DNA of 64,000 nt from Callaeas wilsoni (lineage: Eukaryota; Chordata; Aves; Passeriformes; Callaeidae). The position numbers and the translations under genes were made by a program. The stretch covers positions 155,983 to 219,982 of the forward strand of contig VWPU01003242.1 of assembly GCA_013398955.1 (NCBI GenBank), read 5' to 3'. How positions within the stretch are numbered: the first letter of the stretch is position 1; every line of letters starts with the position of its first letter. Under the pieces are notes generated by a model. That model was not told the DNA's origin and made no database searches. It saw only the letters and a program-made list of their open reading frames with translations. This document shows positions 1 to 14,300 of this stretch, piece by piece.

Positions 1-3000
1 TGCAATGACATAATGTGTTGGAATTGATTTTTCAAGCAATAGTCTGAGTCATGATGTAAAGAACACGTCTCACAGTTTCCTGATGGACATGTTCTGTGTC
101 AGTGATCCCTAAAGCAGAGCAGCATGTGTTCTGGTGAGGACCTTCACCCTCATCAGTGACCAGGGAATGAGGTATTTTTTAAGGATGAGCATTTTAGGTT
201 GAACTGGGGAAGCCAGGGTTTTAAAACCATGTTTCTGTAGGTTGGGTGAACACCCGTGTCCTCTGTTTGGCTCAGCAGAGAGGTTCTCAGACAGTTTCTT
301 GAGTCAGTAGGATCTTGAAGACAAGGCAGGTGGGGAAACAGCCGGTTTGAAAATCCTCCCATTGATGAGATGGGACATAAAGCTCTGAGCAGCTTAGTGG
401 CATCAGCCTCTTTCTAGCTGTGCATGAGTTCCCCAGAGGAAACACATTCACTGTGGGGATGGTGGGAAAGTGGTGACTGGGAGACTGCCTGTGCCAAATG
501 GGGTGGGGACGGGAGGCTAGGCACCTCTTCTTTGGGAGTTACATCTGCTGCACAGTCCTACATTCAAACAGCCTTTGGGAAGGAGATATTTCTATTATTT
601 CACATACTTGCTCCAGAAAAAAGTCTTTCCTTCACCTTCTGGCTGCTCTTCTGCTAACTGCATTGGAAGAGCATCATCTGAATAATAAAAGCATCTGAGT
701 ATCCCAAATCAAAATAATGCTAGTGTTTGAGGACTGGAGGTAGTGGTCAGGCTTTATGCTTGGACTGGTGTAGTTCAAGCCCCTGGGGTTGTTTGCCACA
801 ACAGTGTGAAAACATAAATGTCTGTATGGCTTTTGTAGTATGTTTCAATCTTTGAGTAAATAACATATAATCATTTTTCCTTTACGTGCTTTTAAAGGCC
901 CTAATCCCTGCAGGAATAAAAGAAATTATTTGGTGGATTAATGTAAACACTTCTTTATACACTCAGAGTTTTTATGTTTGGGCCAAAATATTTATCTTTA
1001 CCATCAGCAGAAAAACACATAACAGATATCTGCCCAATATTAATCATCTTTATGTTAAGAACATCGTTCATTTACAGTTACCAAGTACATATTGTGTGAT
1101 TAGGCTATTTTAAAATGTGATGAATGGGAATTTTACCTCTGTTCTGCCAATGAGGCAATTTTTATACTCAGATTATATTTACATTATAAATAGCACAAGC
1201 TGACTGCATTAATAATGCTAATAGAATCATTTGTTATTGCCCTCTCAGCACTCCTCCTGAAAGCTGGCTTCATTGGATTTAAATCCAGCTGGTGCTTTTG
1301 CCAGGAAGGTATTTATGTGCCTTTAACATCCACTCCAAGCTGGCATTGAGGTGCCAGTGGGAAGCTGTGTCCCCCTGCATCTAAGATTCACACAGAAACA
1401 AATCAGTGTTCTTTCATGACTTAGAGTCTTTCTCCCTTCCTCCCCTCTCTCATTTGAAATGTGGTTTTCACATTAAACTTCTAAATAAATCTCAGAGGCA
1501 CCTGTATGATATTTCCTTGACCGTTTTAGATATCTAAATTTCTATGAGAGGTAGATCAGGACATCTGGCTTGCTGCAGTCACAACACTTTTCTTTTCCCC
1601 CCCTTCTTCATACAAACAGTATTTCGAAGGGAGAGCTCCAAGTCTAATGAAATGCTATGGTAGTTAGACAAAGGCTGCTGGGTAACAGTGCAAAGTATGC
1701 TGCTGGCATGATTAACTCACTGTGAGCTCTCGTCATCACAGAAATACATTTCTATGCTGGAATTCATTTCCCCACTCAGCCCCTTCAGCAAACAAAACAC
1801 TAGTTACAGGATGAAGGCTGAAATTACCCTTTCTTGTATAAGTTTCCAACAGTGCTTAAGGCTGTGTGACAGCCTTGATGTGAATGGGAATACAGAGAAT
1901 CCCAGTGCCAGATCTTGCTGTGGACCTCCAGCACCATCTGGCACTGTCCCCTGGCTCATGGGGAGTGGGAGCTTGCAGCTTCATCTCAGCATGCTTTGCT
2001 TTCCTTCTCCTTGGGTGATACCCTCGCACACACACTCACACAGAGCCACACGCAGGCGAGGCTGCATTAAAGGCACTCCGAGGAGACGCAGTGGCCCCTC
2101 TGGGGCAGAGCTGCAGCCGGTGCCAGGCCCTCGGTGCTCCTGTTTGGTTTTCCTACTGGGCTGCTGCCTGCTTCTGAACTGAGGAAGCACCAGCCCAGCT
2201 TTGGGACCAAGCTGCTCAGTATTTTGTTTTTCCTTGCTGTTGAACGTGTGGCTCCAGGCCTTATTTACTGCATGCCAGCCAAGCCCTGTTCTCAAATGCT
2301 AATTTCCTAATACTTTTTTTCCTGTGGCATTCATTACCCCATAATGTGCCTCCTTCACAAACATTAATTAACTTATCTTCACAACATGCCTGCAGCAGCA
2401 GAGAGGCACCGCTGGCCTCACTTCCAGCCTTTCTGAGCATCCTGTTTGAGCATCCTACCAAGGGCTGGCCTGAGGCAAGCTTGCTGTAAGGGCAGGAGAG
2501 AGGATGAATCTTGCTCAAGCATGCATGTATTTAAGAGTCCCCAAACCCCTCAGGTAGTGACAAAGTCCTGCCCTACCTGAAGTCAGAAGGAGATGCTCTA
2601 GCTGAGCATTATTCCCTGTCCTTTCTGACATCCAAGGCACTGGACTGGGACCATGGCTTCTGGTACCTTGGCTTCAGTATCCCAGTGAAACAAAAGGGGA
2701 CATCTGCATCCTCCTTGTAACTCTTGCAGCCTGCTCACAAGCATGAGCACAGTGAACTAGATTTTTGGTAGCCGAAGATGGCTTCTCCATCATCTGGAAT
2801 GAGACCCCAAACAACAGAGCAAAAGCAAAACTACAGAGAGCTGAGATCCAAACTTTCTGTTTTCAAGTATCCTGCTTTATTAATTTGTAGAGAAATAAAG
2901 ATGAAGCAGCCAGTAGTCACAAAGGAGTCTGTTCAAACCATAGAAGAAGATAGCAATGGGTGATGCAGACTCTCTATTGCCATATGCTACCCTAGAGAGG

Positions 3001-3970
3001 GAGCAGGGCAAGTTGGGTTAGACGCCCAGGCAAGAGCTGTGTGACACATTCCCTTTGTCCCTGAACTGCAGAGATCAAGGTGTGTCCATCCTTGCAGGCT
3101 TTTTGCAGGTCTGATCCACAAAGTGCTTTCTGGTTTGGGAGATATGAAAACTTGACCTTTGTGGCATAGCAGAGGGCTTGACTAGGACATGATATTATCA
3201 GAGACGTGAGTGAACCACCACCTCTCTGTAAAGGGAATACATGTGAAGAATTATGGGAAGAACACTGCAAATGGAGAACAACAGCCCTGAAATCAGCAAA
3301 AGTGTGGTGGTGTGCTCCTGCTCTGTAATGCTGTGCTTGCCAGAAACCCATCCTTGGTTTATAGATCTTCTCACATTTGGACTCCAGACACTTCACTGCT
3401 TTTCATATTTATTTCTATCTGCACAGATGCACAATGAAAGTCAGACTCTAATTAGACATCCCTATTTAGAAACGTAGTATTTCCCAAAAGATGGCATTTG
3501 AAGTGTCTTGCTATGGTAATTGGTGGTTTTGATCATTTCAAGATTACAGACGTTAAAATTATCACACATAATTTTTCTGTTAGTTGGAAAAAATTTGTTT
3601 AATTTTTTTTGGAGGAGAGGAAGGTAATTGGCCACTTATTTATATATTTTAGCTTGTTATGCTGAGAAAAAGGGACATACAATAACACAAAGTGCCCCAT
3701 TTCACTTTTTCTGTCTTTTCTTAGGGTGTGCATTAGCTGCCACTAACCACAGGTCCCTTTCAGGTGTTTCAAAATTTCTTACTTAATATAGTTTATATAC
3801 AATCACCATATATTTCATAATCAATACCTTGATAAAACGTCTTTTAGGGTTATTTCTTTATTAAGTAAATTTGCAATTTTTTGAACACCGAATCAAACTT
3901 CATGACTTTTGCAATTACATCTCTAACCTCATTTGTACTGCAGGTAGAGTAAACTTGCAGGATTACTTTG
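1..3970. other. Intergenic, no gene recognised
   Basis: No ORF on either strand resembles a known protein and no exon-like segment with good splice sites was recognised. The stretch at about 1130-1350 is repeat-free and AT-rich, and looks like a candidate conserved non-coding element. Confidence 0.6.
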
Positions 3971-4225
3971 TCATAGAATCATGGAATGGTTTGAGTTGAA
4001 AGGAAGGTTAAAGATCACCTAGTTCTACATCTATGCTGTGGGCAGGGATGTCTTTCACTAGATGAGGTTGTTCAAAGCCCCATCCAACCTGGCCTTGAAC
4101 ATTTCCAGGGATGGGGCATCCACAACTTCTTTGTGCAATCTGTTCCAGTGCCATCACCACCATCACAGTAAAGAATTTCTTCAGTATATCGAATCTAAAT
4201 CTACCCTCTTTGAGCCTAAAGCCAT
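3971..4225 (-). mobile_element. CR1 LINE fragment, 5'-truncated
   Basis: The plus strand opens with TCATAGAATCATGGAATGG, the reverse complement of the CR1 3' tip, and continues with CR1 3'-region phrases such as CCATCCAACCTGGCCTTGAAC and GGGATGGGGCATCCAC. The sense strand is therefore minus. The right edge fades near 4225 and is approximate. Confidence 0.85.
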
Positions 4226-7200
4226 TTTCTCAAGCAGCATCTCTAACCTCTCTAATGTTATTTTTTTAGCTCTGTTAGAGCAGCAGTGACAAAATACCCT
4301 TTAAGATGTTGTCTTTGTTCTTTAAATCATAGTATACAATGGAGCTGAGCTGAGTCTATGTGGACCATTATTCTGTGCAATATTAGATTGCTTTGGGGGT
4401 AAGTTCTGAGCAATGAAATGTTCAAACAAATAAATTGCAGCCCTCAAAATCCTCTTATCCTTCTACCATGTTATTCTCTTCTAAACCTCAGCTGATTTCA
4501 CGGTCACAACTGCAGTATCAAGATGTCTCCAAAGCAACAATTAAAATGTTTTTTTGCAGCTGCAGAACACGGCTTTTGCTTTTGTGCCACTTTACACTGT
4601 CTCACAATTACGATCATCCCCTCTGTGCCCACAGCTCAAAAAAATCTCTGGGAATGAATTTTTCTGTAATATGTGCAATGTCTCTCACGAATTTGGTGTC
4701 TCTAAGCACTAAGGTACCTGCATCACCATGAATAAAATACCCATGCCTAAGCAGTCAGGCTATGACAGATTTTTGAAGAGGCTACTGGAGGTTTCAAATT
4801 TTTCTTCATAACAAATCCTTGGGATTTAAGTAGAAAGCTAGTACTTTACTTTAATCCATTAATTTTAACCGTATTGCCAACCTCCATAATTTGTCATTAA
4901 AGCTGTACATCAGAGAGGCTCATCTGTCCAAATATTTCAGCTGTGGTTTTGTTGCCCATTATATCACTGCCCAGCATGTACAGCAAATTTTAGAAGCTTA
5001 AAAATTAAGATTCTTCAAGACTTTAGAGATAGGTAATACTAGCTCTTGTCATAAGACCCAATCAACTGTTTAGAAATAGTGCCATTCCTTGACACTAATT
5101 CCGGATTGCTCCTGGAGGAGCTCCTTTCTGCAGCCTGCAGTGAAGGTGCAGAGGTGTTCAAAAGAAATAAACAGGTAAAATACAGCACCACAGAATAGAA
5201 AAAGGTCTCCCAGCCTCCCCTCCTTAGTATTGAAGCTGATGTGAACTTGCTTTTGTCATTGTGGAAATGCAGGTGTAAGTGAGCAGGTGTGTATGTTCCC
5301 ACACCACTCTTGTGGGAAATTTGGAGCATTTTTTCATGGACTCCCAGATCCAGTGGCTCTTGTCTGTCAGTCCATCCTATCATTGGCTCTCTGGGATGAA
5401 GGCTACAGGGTCCCAGTTGGAACCCATGGTACTCTCCAGTTCATTATTGGAGGGTGTCCTGGTTTTGGTCAGAAGAAGCTGTCCCAAAGCTGCTCCTTTC
5501 TATAGACACAACTCAAAGAGACTTTTTCAAATGCCTCTAAATCAGGCTGGAAATTACAGCTGAGAAAACCTCTGACATGGACTCCTGTGGGTTGTAATCA
5601 ATGTCCAGGATCACTCAGGAAATGTGGGGGAGGCTGAAGTGGTGAGGGCCAGTCCCAATCTTACAGCTAGTGCAAAATCACAGCAGTACTTCTGCATCTG
5701 GGGCCATACAGTGAGCCATACTGAGGACTCGATCTGCCTAAGAGAATCCATTAAAGAAGCTTCACTTAAGGATTATATCAGCATCATTTTATGGTCCTAC
5801 AAAAGCTGTGGAGGCAACACTGAGGAGGTAACATAGCCTGGGGTTGCTGAGAGACAGGGCAGAACAGTAGCCATTAAAGGGAACTTTTGTCGAATGGCAG
5901 CCTGGCAGGCAATATAGCTGGTGTCGTCAGTAACAAATCAGCTGATAAGTTATGGATAATCATCCACCTAAAATGTGCTTTCAGTAGCCCTACACACCTA
6001 TCTAGTATAAGCTCAAGCAATTTGACTGTACCCCACATCAGCATCTGACTGGTGCAACCAAGCCTGCCAAGGTGCATCGCACTGGGAAAGGATTTGGGAT
6101 TACATGTTACCAAGTTAAGAGGCAACATATGAAAGGGAAACTAACATTTATTCAAAGCCAACTTTAATTAGTACAAAATAGCACAGGTTTTAAGTTCTTA
6201 AGGCTCCTGGGTGTTTAATTTATTTAATACATTTTGAATGCTTGATGGTGAATTAAACATTCAAAGATTTTCCCTTCCTTATAGTGATGAGGGTCTGAGA
6301 GGAGATTAAAAGTTTGATTTGAGGCCATTGTTATGTAATTAGACTTGTTTGACCTTTTGTTAGCCAGTGCAATTGCTCCCTTGCACCTGTCCATGCAGCA
6401 TGATTTATAATTCAGCACAGAATACACAGGTTCTCTTGTCTTCATGTAATTGCTCAAATTTTTATTTGTCAAGTGCTGTAGATCACAAGAATTTTCAGTT
6501 CTGCATAGGCAGGCAAATGCTGCTTAAAATAACCCACATCCTGCAATTCTTCCCTCAGGAGCTTATCCATGAACATTTTCAGTGTACCGATTAATGAGAC
6601 CAAGCTTTCCCCTCGCACTCATCTGATTAAAATATTTAAAGGAATACTAGACAAATTCAAATTGTCTAGTAAGTACTGGGCATGCTCTTCTCTGTATTAG
6701 CTAAGTCTTGTTCATCTTGATAAAAGATGGTGAGGAAATCTCAATAAATCAGGAGTCTGCTACTCTCTAGGTCAGGAATGCTCTTCTCCAGTGAAAGGGA
6801 CAAGCTTTCCCAGGTAAAAGATAGGTGTCAGCTCAGACCAAATATTATGAAACAAGCAATGAAATTGGCAGCAAAGCTGTTATACAGTGCAAGCCAAAGA
6901 AGTATCCATTGCAACAAGATTAAAAAAAAAAAAAATTAATAATTGTGTCCGCCAAAATGGTCTGTGATTCAGAAGGAAAATGGGAAGACTAAGTATGAGA
7001 ATTCCAGGGTTTGACATGAAACCTGTTAACCCCACCTCGTTTGTGTGTGATCAGCATGGCAGACACTTGGTAATGGGATGTCACGGCAGGCATCAGGCTC
7101 TCTCCATTTCACCTGCTCATATGTGTATCACACAGATTCTTCTTGACAAAGTCAATGGTCTCTCTTCATCTGCTCATCATTTTTGATACCAGCTGCACTC

Positions 7201-10200
7201 TTAAACCCAGGGCTAATCTATTTATTCCTAGGAGTGTTATAAAATTCATGAGGGCGCAGAGTGAGCTGCATCCAAATGGGCCACTCTTAGGCTAACAGTT
7301 AATAGAGAAAAACATTTCCTCTACAACCATGATTTAGGAACCCTAATATTTATATAGATATATGAATTTGAAATCAATAGGCAGATACGTCTGCTATGCT
7401 CAGGACACGTAAGCAGGAAGGAATGAATACCGTGACTTCTGTTGAAACTACAGATCTCACAAATACATATCAGTATACTGACTTTGAAATAAATAGATGT
7501 GACTCTTCATCCTCTACAATCTTTAGCCTCTTGAAACTCTGTGAATCACCATCCCTTTGTGAAGCTGTGAAATGCTGTCAGTGACCTTTTGGAAATGTGT
7601 AAGAGGAAGGCTGGTTTCTGAGTTTACAGAGGCAAGCTGGAGCTGAAACACAACTGCTGATCCTGCCAGCAGCACCCGTGTCTTGCCACAGGTTACAGAA
7701 ACAATCAGGAGCTTCCTGAAGCCAGAAGCACCTCCTCGGCAGAAAGCAAACTGCTTGGCAAGCCTTCCCCTGCTGCATTTGCAAGCAGATTGTACAGCTT
7801 TGCCCCAGTCCTGGAAACCCTTCTGCGAGGATGGGCTGAGTCTGAGGGTGGGTTCCAGCTGCTTTGCACCAGCCAAGCCAAAAGAAGTGAGGCTGGAGAA
7901 GCAAGTGGTACAAAGAGCAAGAAGTAGACTTTCTTATTGGAAAGCTCTTTCTTTATTTTAAATTTATATGTATATATTCAGCACCTCTCTCTAGTAAGAA
8001 GAGGTACTGTGAGGTCTAAGAAGAGCTTTCAATCTCACAACTTTCCCCTGATTTTCCTGCTAGAAAAGTGGCATATGGGGAGAAATGCTGATGGGAGGTG
8101 TTTCTGATGGAGTCAGTGGTGATTGGAAGTAGGATGCAACTGCTCGACCACAACATAATAACTTAATCTCTCTATCAAGAGAAGACCCTGGTAAGATAAT
8201 ACTGACCAAGGAGGGAAAGTTTAGAGCTCTGCTGATGAATGCTGAGTGGGAATGAGACAAGCTGCTTGGAGATCCCCATGGAAGGGGCAACCTGAGATGA
8301 CAGTGACATCCAGGTCTCACCACACACCTCTGGGGGCTTCTTATCTCCCTGTAGAGATGTCCCCTCTGCAGTGGGTCCTGGCATCTATGGGGCAGGAGGT
8401 GGCGGGAGGATCATTGAAAATGTGAAGTTTGATCACAGCTATTTGAATATGAAAGTGAAGCTGTTAATAGTCCTACCAGGTTTGGGAGCCTGAGACATGA
8501 ACCTCTACCCTGTTACTGTGGCTAACGGGACACCGAGCCTTTGCCATCTGCTGGCTATCTGAGCTCCCCTGCAGCACCTCAGCCTGCCCTGGATGGGCAC
8601 ATGGGCTTTCCACACAGCGCATCCAATCAAAATGGGCAGGAGGAGGAAAAGTGAAGGGAGAAAGAAGATGGGAAGAAAAGGCCGGGAGAGATTCCTTGAG
8701 GAGGAAGTGCAGGGTAGGCAATGGAGTAATACAGTCACAAATGAGCAGGCCACCAAGCCACATGCATGCAAAGTGCCTGGAACAGCTCCTGTCCTTCTAG
8801 GTCAGGAGAAGCTGCTTTGATTAATGATTTCACCAGCATGTAGGAGACATGCTGAAGAAGTTTCTCTTTAATCCACAAGCAAGGCACAAATTGTTTCTGA
8901 CCGAAAACAATATTAAAATTGTTGATTTTTACAGGAAAAAAAAAACATCCATTAATCAAACAAATGGCACGCTCAGGAATTGAGCATTGTGGGGCTGCAG
9001 ATTAATTGCAGGAGTTGTCTCTTCCCCCTGTATCTCTCAGCATTTCAAAATGGACATAATATCCAGTTTTATTATTTGCCAGCCCTTTAAGCTGGACTTG
9101 AAATGCAATTAAAAGAGCACTTGAGAGAGCCATATATTTTAATTAATGGCCTGCATTGCTGAGAAGTTGGAAAACAAAGAGAGCATTGCCCACTAGGAAT
9201 GAGTAAATCAAGATAGATGCATTCCTGGATGTCCATATATCAATATGACGACATAATCTAGTAGAGCAAGAAACCCATCTCTGCTGTAATATCACTCATT
9301 TTGCTTCAAAAATTTAGCGCAATGGGTGCATATGATGAGTGCCAACTTAACAGCCTCAGGTTTTGAAATTGGGACACAAAATATCTAAGGGAATGCTGTT
9401 CTGCTGCAGGGTTCCAAAACAAGAGGAGTCCCCATGAGATTCAGCCTGCCCAACTCTCCTCCCCACTGTGCTGCTTCTCCTTTATTTTCCAGATCCTGGA
9501 GCTCTTGCCCTAAACTCCCAAACTGGTGGCTGAGATGTAGCAATCCCAGGTGTGGGTGACACCTAAGAGTGGTGTGAAAAAGGTGTGAGCACCATTGTAC
9601 AAAGTCTGGGGTTTGCTCCAGCTCAACATGCTTGTTCTCTCCCAAAAGCAAGGACATTGCCAGGAAATATCTTGGCTAATCTCTGCTGCTCCCAATGGCA
9701 TTGCTCCCATGGACAGCTTGGATGCAGAGGCTCTCTTTTGGAGGATACACGAGATATACAGTGCATAAATACTCTGTGTGTGTGTAAATATATATGTATA
9801 TATTTATGCCAAAGACTGCTGCCAGACAGGTTTTAAGCATAGATCTGGACTTTCTTAAGTATTTTACATAATGATCATCTTGTACATAACATTTACTGAG
9901 AAACATATAGAAACACTGAAAAACAAGCAATGCCATTACATTTTCTAAATAAAGAGTAAAATGGGAAGTGGTTCACACGATATAAGTTACAGAGACTTTC
10001 AAGAGTTTGTATATCCACCCAATCACAAACCAGCTCTGATTTTGGCTAAGGATCAGGGGCTCCATAGAAGAGACTTCTTCAGCTTTTTACAGGGGGAAAA
10101 CAAAACTGAAGCAAATAAAAAGAGGTGAAACATGTACTAGTAAAAGCAGAAACTGAAGTAAGAGACTGGAAAAATGCAAACCTGTCAACCATTTTAAAAC

Positions 10201-11016
10201 ACATTTAGAGACCTCAAAATTGCAGAGCACAGAGTTAAAAATTTGCAGAGGGCAACATTTTTTTAGGTAAATCTGTCTTTCCTGAACTAGAGAAATTCCA
10301 GGAAAAACTGGCAAAAGAAAGGCACTTATAAACAAGATAACAGAGAAAATTTGCTGTTGTCAGTATGAGATAATAAGCCTTTGCAGAAATATGTTGAGCT
10401 GTCCTGTCCCCTTTTTCATCTCTTTGTGAATCTGCCTTCCATGGAGAAAATGTGGACAATCTTTGGGACTATAATCCAACAGCAGGCTCTGATCTAGGCA
10501 TGTTCAGCCAAACACAGATAGGACTGGTATAGAGAAATGAGAAAAGACCACTTCATGAGTCAGTAGTCCTTCTGTATTCAAACGCTTTAGACAGTTTTGG
10601 TTACCTAATATTTAAACACAAGGTTGAAACTGATGGTCTTAGAGAAGGGTTAGCAAACAAATGAACATAGGGAAAATCTCTTCGTAATTCTACCTCAAGT
10701 TAGAAGTAGCTGGAGGCTTTCCATTCATCTTGAAAGGACAGTCCAGCTTTCAACACTTGTTCTATGTCATGGAGACCCTGCAGAGCACGAACTGACCTTT
10801 CATCCACTGCTGCAGAAGTATGTCCTCCCCTGAGCAGCCTCCCAAGAGAGACACCAACACAGATCAGCCAGCTGCCACGGCCAGGGACAAAAAGGGGTTT
10901 AAACACTTGTGCAGCATTTGGTAAGATTGTGCACTGGTAGAAACCATCTCAGAGAAGAAACTCCAATGATCTGGATATAAGGAAATATCCAAAAGCTACG
11001 AAGAACACCCAAATAT
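4226..11016. other. Intergenic, no gene recognised
   Basis: Unique sequence with only short simple runs such as the A-run near 6921 and the TG/TA tract near 9773-9802. Two repeat-poor AT-rich blocks, about 6130-6600 and 8880-9270, carry several homeodomain-type TAATTA/TTAAT cores. No supported coding sequence. Confidence 0.6.
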
Positions 11017-11325
11017 TCACAGAATCATGGAATGTGCTAAGTTGGAAGGGACCCACAAGGATCATTGAGTCCAACTCCTGGCCCTACACCATCCCCAAGA
11101 GTAATACCATATGCCCAAGAGCATTGTCCCAACACTTCTTGGACTCAAACTCAGGCTTGGTGCTGTGACCACTTCCCTGGGGAGCCTGTTCCAGTCCCCA
11201 GCCACCCTCTGGGGAAAGAACCTTTCTGTAATATGCAGCCTAAACCTCCCCTGACACAACTTCAGCCATCCCCTTGGGTCCTGTCACCGGGCATCACAGA
11301 GAAGAGATCAGTGTCTGCCCTTATG
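11017..11325 (-). mobile_element. CR1 LINE fragment with remnant of the ORF2 C-terminus
   Basis: Starts TCACAGAATCATGGAATG, the CR1 3' tip read backwards, followed by GTTGGAAGGGACC and GAGTCCAACTCCTGG. On the minus strand a decayed segment reads RLHITERFF..RVAGDWNRLPREVV, the usual C-terminal end of CR1 ORF2. It is a different subfamily from the copy near 4 kb. Confidence 0.87.
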
Positions 11326-14300
11326 TTATATCCATTGTTTGAGATGTATGGATTGTATGGTGGCAAATATTAAATATCTGTTCCTCTCCTTAACCCTGAA
11401 GCTAAAAAATCAGGTTTTTGTTTGTGTATGTAGTCTTCACTTATTCTCCTCTTGGGAATACCCAGACAGTAAGTTGCCAATGTTGGCTGATAGGACAATT
11501 GACTCTTCCTGTGGCCATTGCTTCTCCAGTTGGCTCACACCATGTTACTGAGCAATCCAGCCCAGTCAACCCATTCATCACAAATGTCAACAGTGAAGTG
11601 CTGTGGGCAGGCATAAGTATCCTGATCTACAGGTCTTGACTAGTCAGGAGATAGAGACCTGCATGTCCCAAGGACGCTGTTGGCACATATGTCTGTAGGA
11701 AGGGAGTTACATGAGCATCTGTTGGGGGCATTGGGGACAATGTAAAGTAAAAAGAGATTTTGCAGCCTGCCTTCTATCTCCTCTGCCTTTTCATTAAACA
11801 TGATTGGAAAACATTTCCCAAGTGGAAAATGGTTGTTTGTATATATTTTTTTTCCTCAGCATTTAATAGCTCTTTAAAATTGCATCACTAAGGTTTTTTA
11901 GCAACTGGCAGTAAGATGTGTCCACTTCGGAGCACATGGTTTATGCCTGAGATCAGAAGAGAGTGGGTGTCCCTTAATCCACACCTGTGTATTCACTGGG
12001 GAAGCAGCAAAGATGAAATACTTTGTCTTCTGGGAAGTCTGCTTGAGTGTGCAGATTTCCTCCTGACAGCATCTTAGCAGAAACCAAAATATTGTATTGT
12101 CGCTCAGACTTGTTCAACAAAGCCCAAACAAGCCCCTTACCAGCCCCATTTCATTTTCTGAGGCATCAAAAAGCCAGAAGGGGGGAGATGCACATGAAAG
12201 GCGACTAATGCTGAAGCAAAGGGACCTAATTAGAGTGAAGGCAGGGAATCTGCATGAAACAAAAAGACACCGTGTAATTACTAAAATAACTACTATGTTG
12301 CTTTATAAACCATGACGAGCTACTCATTTAGGGTTATTCTGTATTCTGAACTTTGATTGACTCACATAGTTGTGGCTTTATTGCAAATTTTTATAGCAAG
12401 ACAAAGCAAATTCAGTCAATCTGAGCCTCCAAATCTACGTACAATCGTTGATGCCAAGGAGAAAATCCTCTTCTCTATCGATCAAAGACTGAAGGTGAAC
12501 TTGAATTTCCAAGAACTTGAGACAGAGTCTGAATGAGAATTTCCAATGAAAATGGCATGAGCTTTTGGATCAAGTATCCTAGGCGACATACAGAAAATAA
12601 CCCTTATTAGACAGCTTCTTTTGTCATCTGTCCATACTGCGGTGGGCATCAGATCAGACGGTGTTCCACCTTAGAGCACCACCCCACTGACCACCTTCTG
12701 GATGTTCACTGGTTTTGCCTTGCCTGTTCTGCAGGTGAAAATAATCCAGCAGTGTAACTGGTAAAGAAATGTCAAGTACACACAGCCAGTGTGCTAGAGA
12801 AATGGGGAAATTTCATTATCCTGAACTAAAAGTAGATAAAATCTATTCACCTACAGTTACCCTTGACCATACCTTTGCTTTACCCCTGAGTTTTGAATCT
12901 GATCTGAAGGTATGTTTCAATAGAGTATTTGCAATGGGACATAATGGTGAGCAAGCTAAATATTGGGGGGTAAGGGTTTCCTGTTTGCTTATTATTGCTA
13001 AGAAGGATTTCAGGGGTGCAGGCAAGCCTCCTGCATCCCCCCAGGACCTTTGGGCTTGGTCCCCTTGGCCCATGGCAGTGACTGAGCACTTCTTCAGCAT
13101 TCTGCGGGCTAATGGTAAAGCAGCCAAGGCTTGGGCTGTCCCCAGGAAATTTGGACATTCGGGAAAAGAAGAAAAAAGGACTCCAGGATGATTTAAGCAA
13201 TGCCCTGGAGGACTGACCCATTGCTGGGGAAGAGGTTCCCTTCACAGCAGCATGAACTATGTCAGTAAGACCTGAGGTTTCCTTGTGGGAAAGTTCAGGG
13301 CCTGAACAGGTTAACTCAGAAAAACCATATTAGATCTTTAGAAATAGCATTGGTAGGCAGCTCTGCTCTATGAAACAGAAAGAATACCCAGCACATGGCT
13401 GGATAATCCTGTGATATTTTGAAGAAATTGTGCCCCCTGCTGATTTAATTAGATTTTTTTTTAGCCTCAGCTCTAAGCCTGGTGAGAACATTCAAACATA
13501 CTGATTAGTGCTCAAGGTCAATAACTCAGATGTCCTGCTGGATAGTAAAAATCTTCTCTTTCAACACTGAAATAAGATGCTTATTATTGATTTATTGGAA
13601 GCAGAAGGCAAAAGACGAATGGCATATCCTTGCAGGGCCAGCATTCTGAGGCCATGCCTAGAATTTTACATGTTGTTTGTAGCATTTAATGGGGAAATAA
13701 AAGTCTGGAATGAAATAAGCAAAAATTTATGACCAGGGGATTTGGTGGGTTTATAAAGTCTCTGTTTGTGTCTTACTTGCATGGTGAAATTATGTCATTT
13801 TCTGGCTTGCACAGAGGTCACCCCAAATGCACGTCAGACAGTAAAAGAAGGGAAGAAAAGAAGAAATCCCAGCAATGTGCTGTCACAGGTACGTGAACTG
13901 TGCTCCAGCCGGCCCCAGATCCAGCACAGTAGGGCTGGATACGAGCTCACACTTCCCAGGAAAACGCAACAAACCCCCATTTCCCATTGCCCCATTTCCA
14001 TCTGGCAGTTTGGGGCCACTGGAGCTGTGGTACAGATACAGTCCTGATGGACTTAAGCTGATCCAACATTTCTTTCCTCTAAAATCCTACTCAGGGTGCT
14101 TTCCGGTGGTGCACTGTGCTCTGCTATTGTTAATGTAACGATCAGGGACATTTTCTTTTGGCTTCCCTCTCCCAGTCGCTAGACCGCAAACCTGTCTCCA
14201 CTAGGAGGTCATTGAGTACCCTCTAGTGGATATTTTGGAAAACATAGCTCAGCTTTTTATTGGCCCCTGGAGCCTTGGCAGCAGCTCTCTGGAAAGCCTT

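Noticed and set aside
1754..2182. 142-residue plus-strand open frame
   Set aside because: No recognisable domain, low-complexity Cys/Ser-rich reading, no supporting splice or promoter context. Treated as chance.
5445..5520. GTGTCCTGGTTTTGG phrase resembling the start of a songbird LTR
   Set aside because: Only the first dozen or so bases resemble that LTR; the sequence after it does not follow the family.
11062..11259. Minus-strand 65-residue open frame
   Set aside because: It is the decayed C-terminal end of CR1 ORF2, listed with the mobile element and not as a separate gene.
12769..13191. 140-residue plus-strand open frame
   Set aside because: The predicted protein matches no family I know, and overlapping frames of similar length on the other strand suggest chance.
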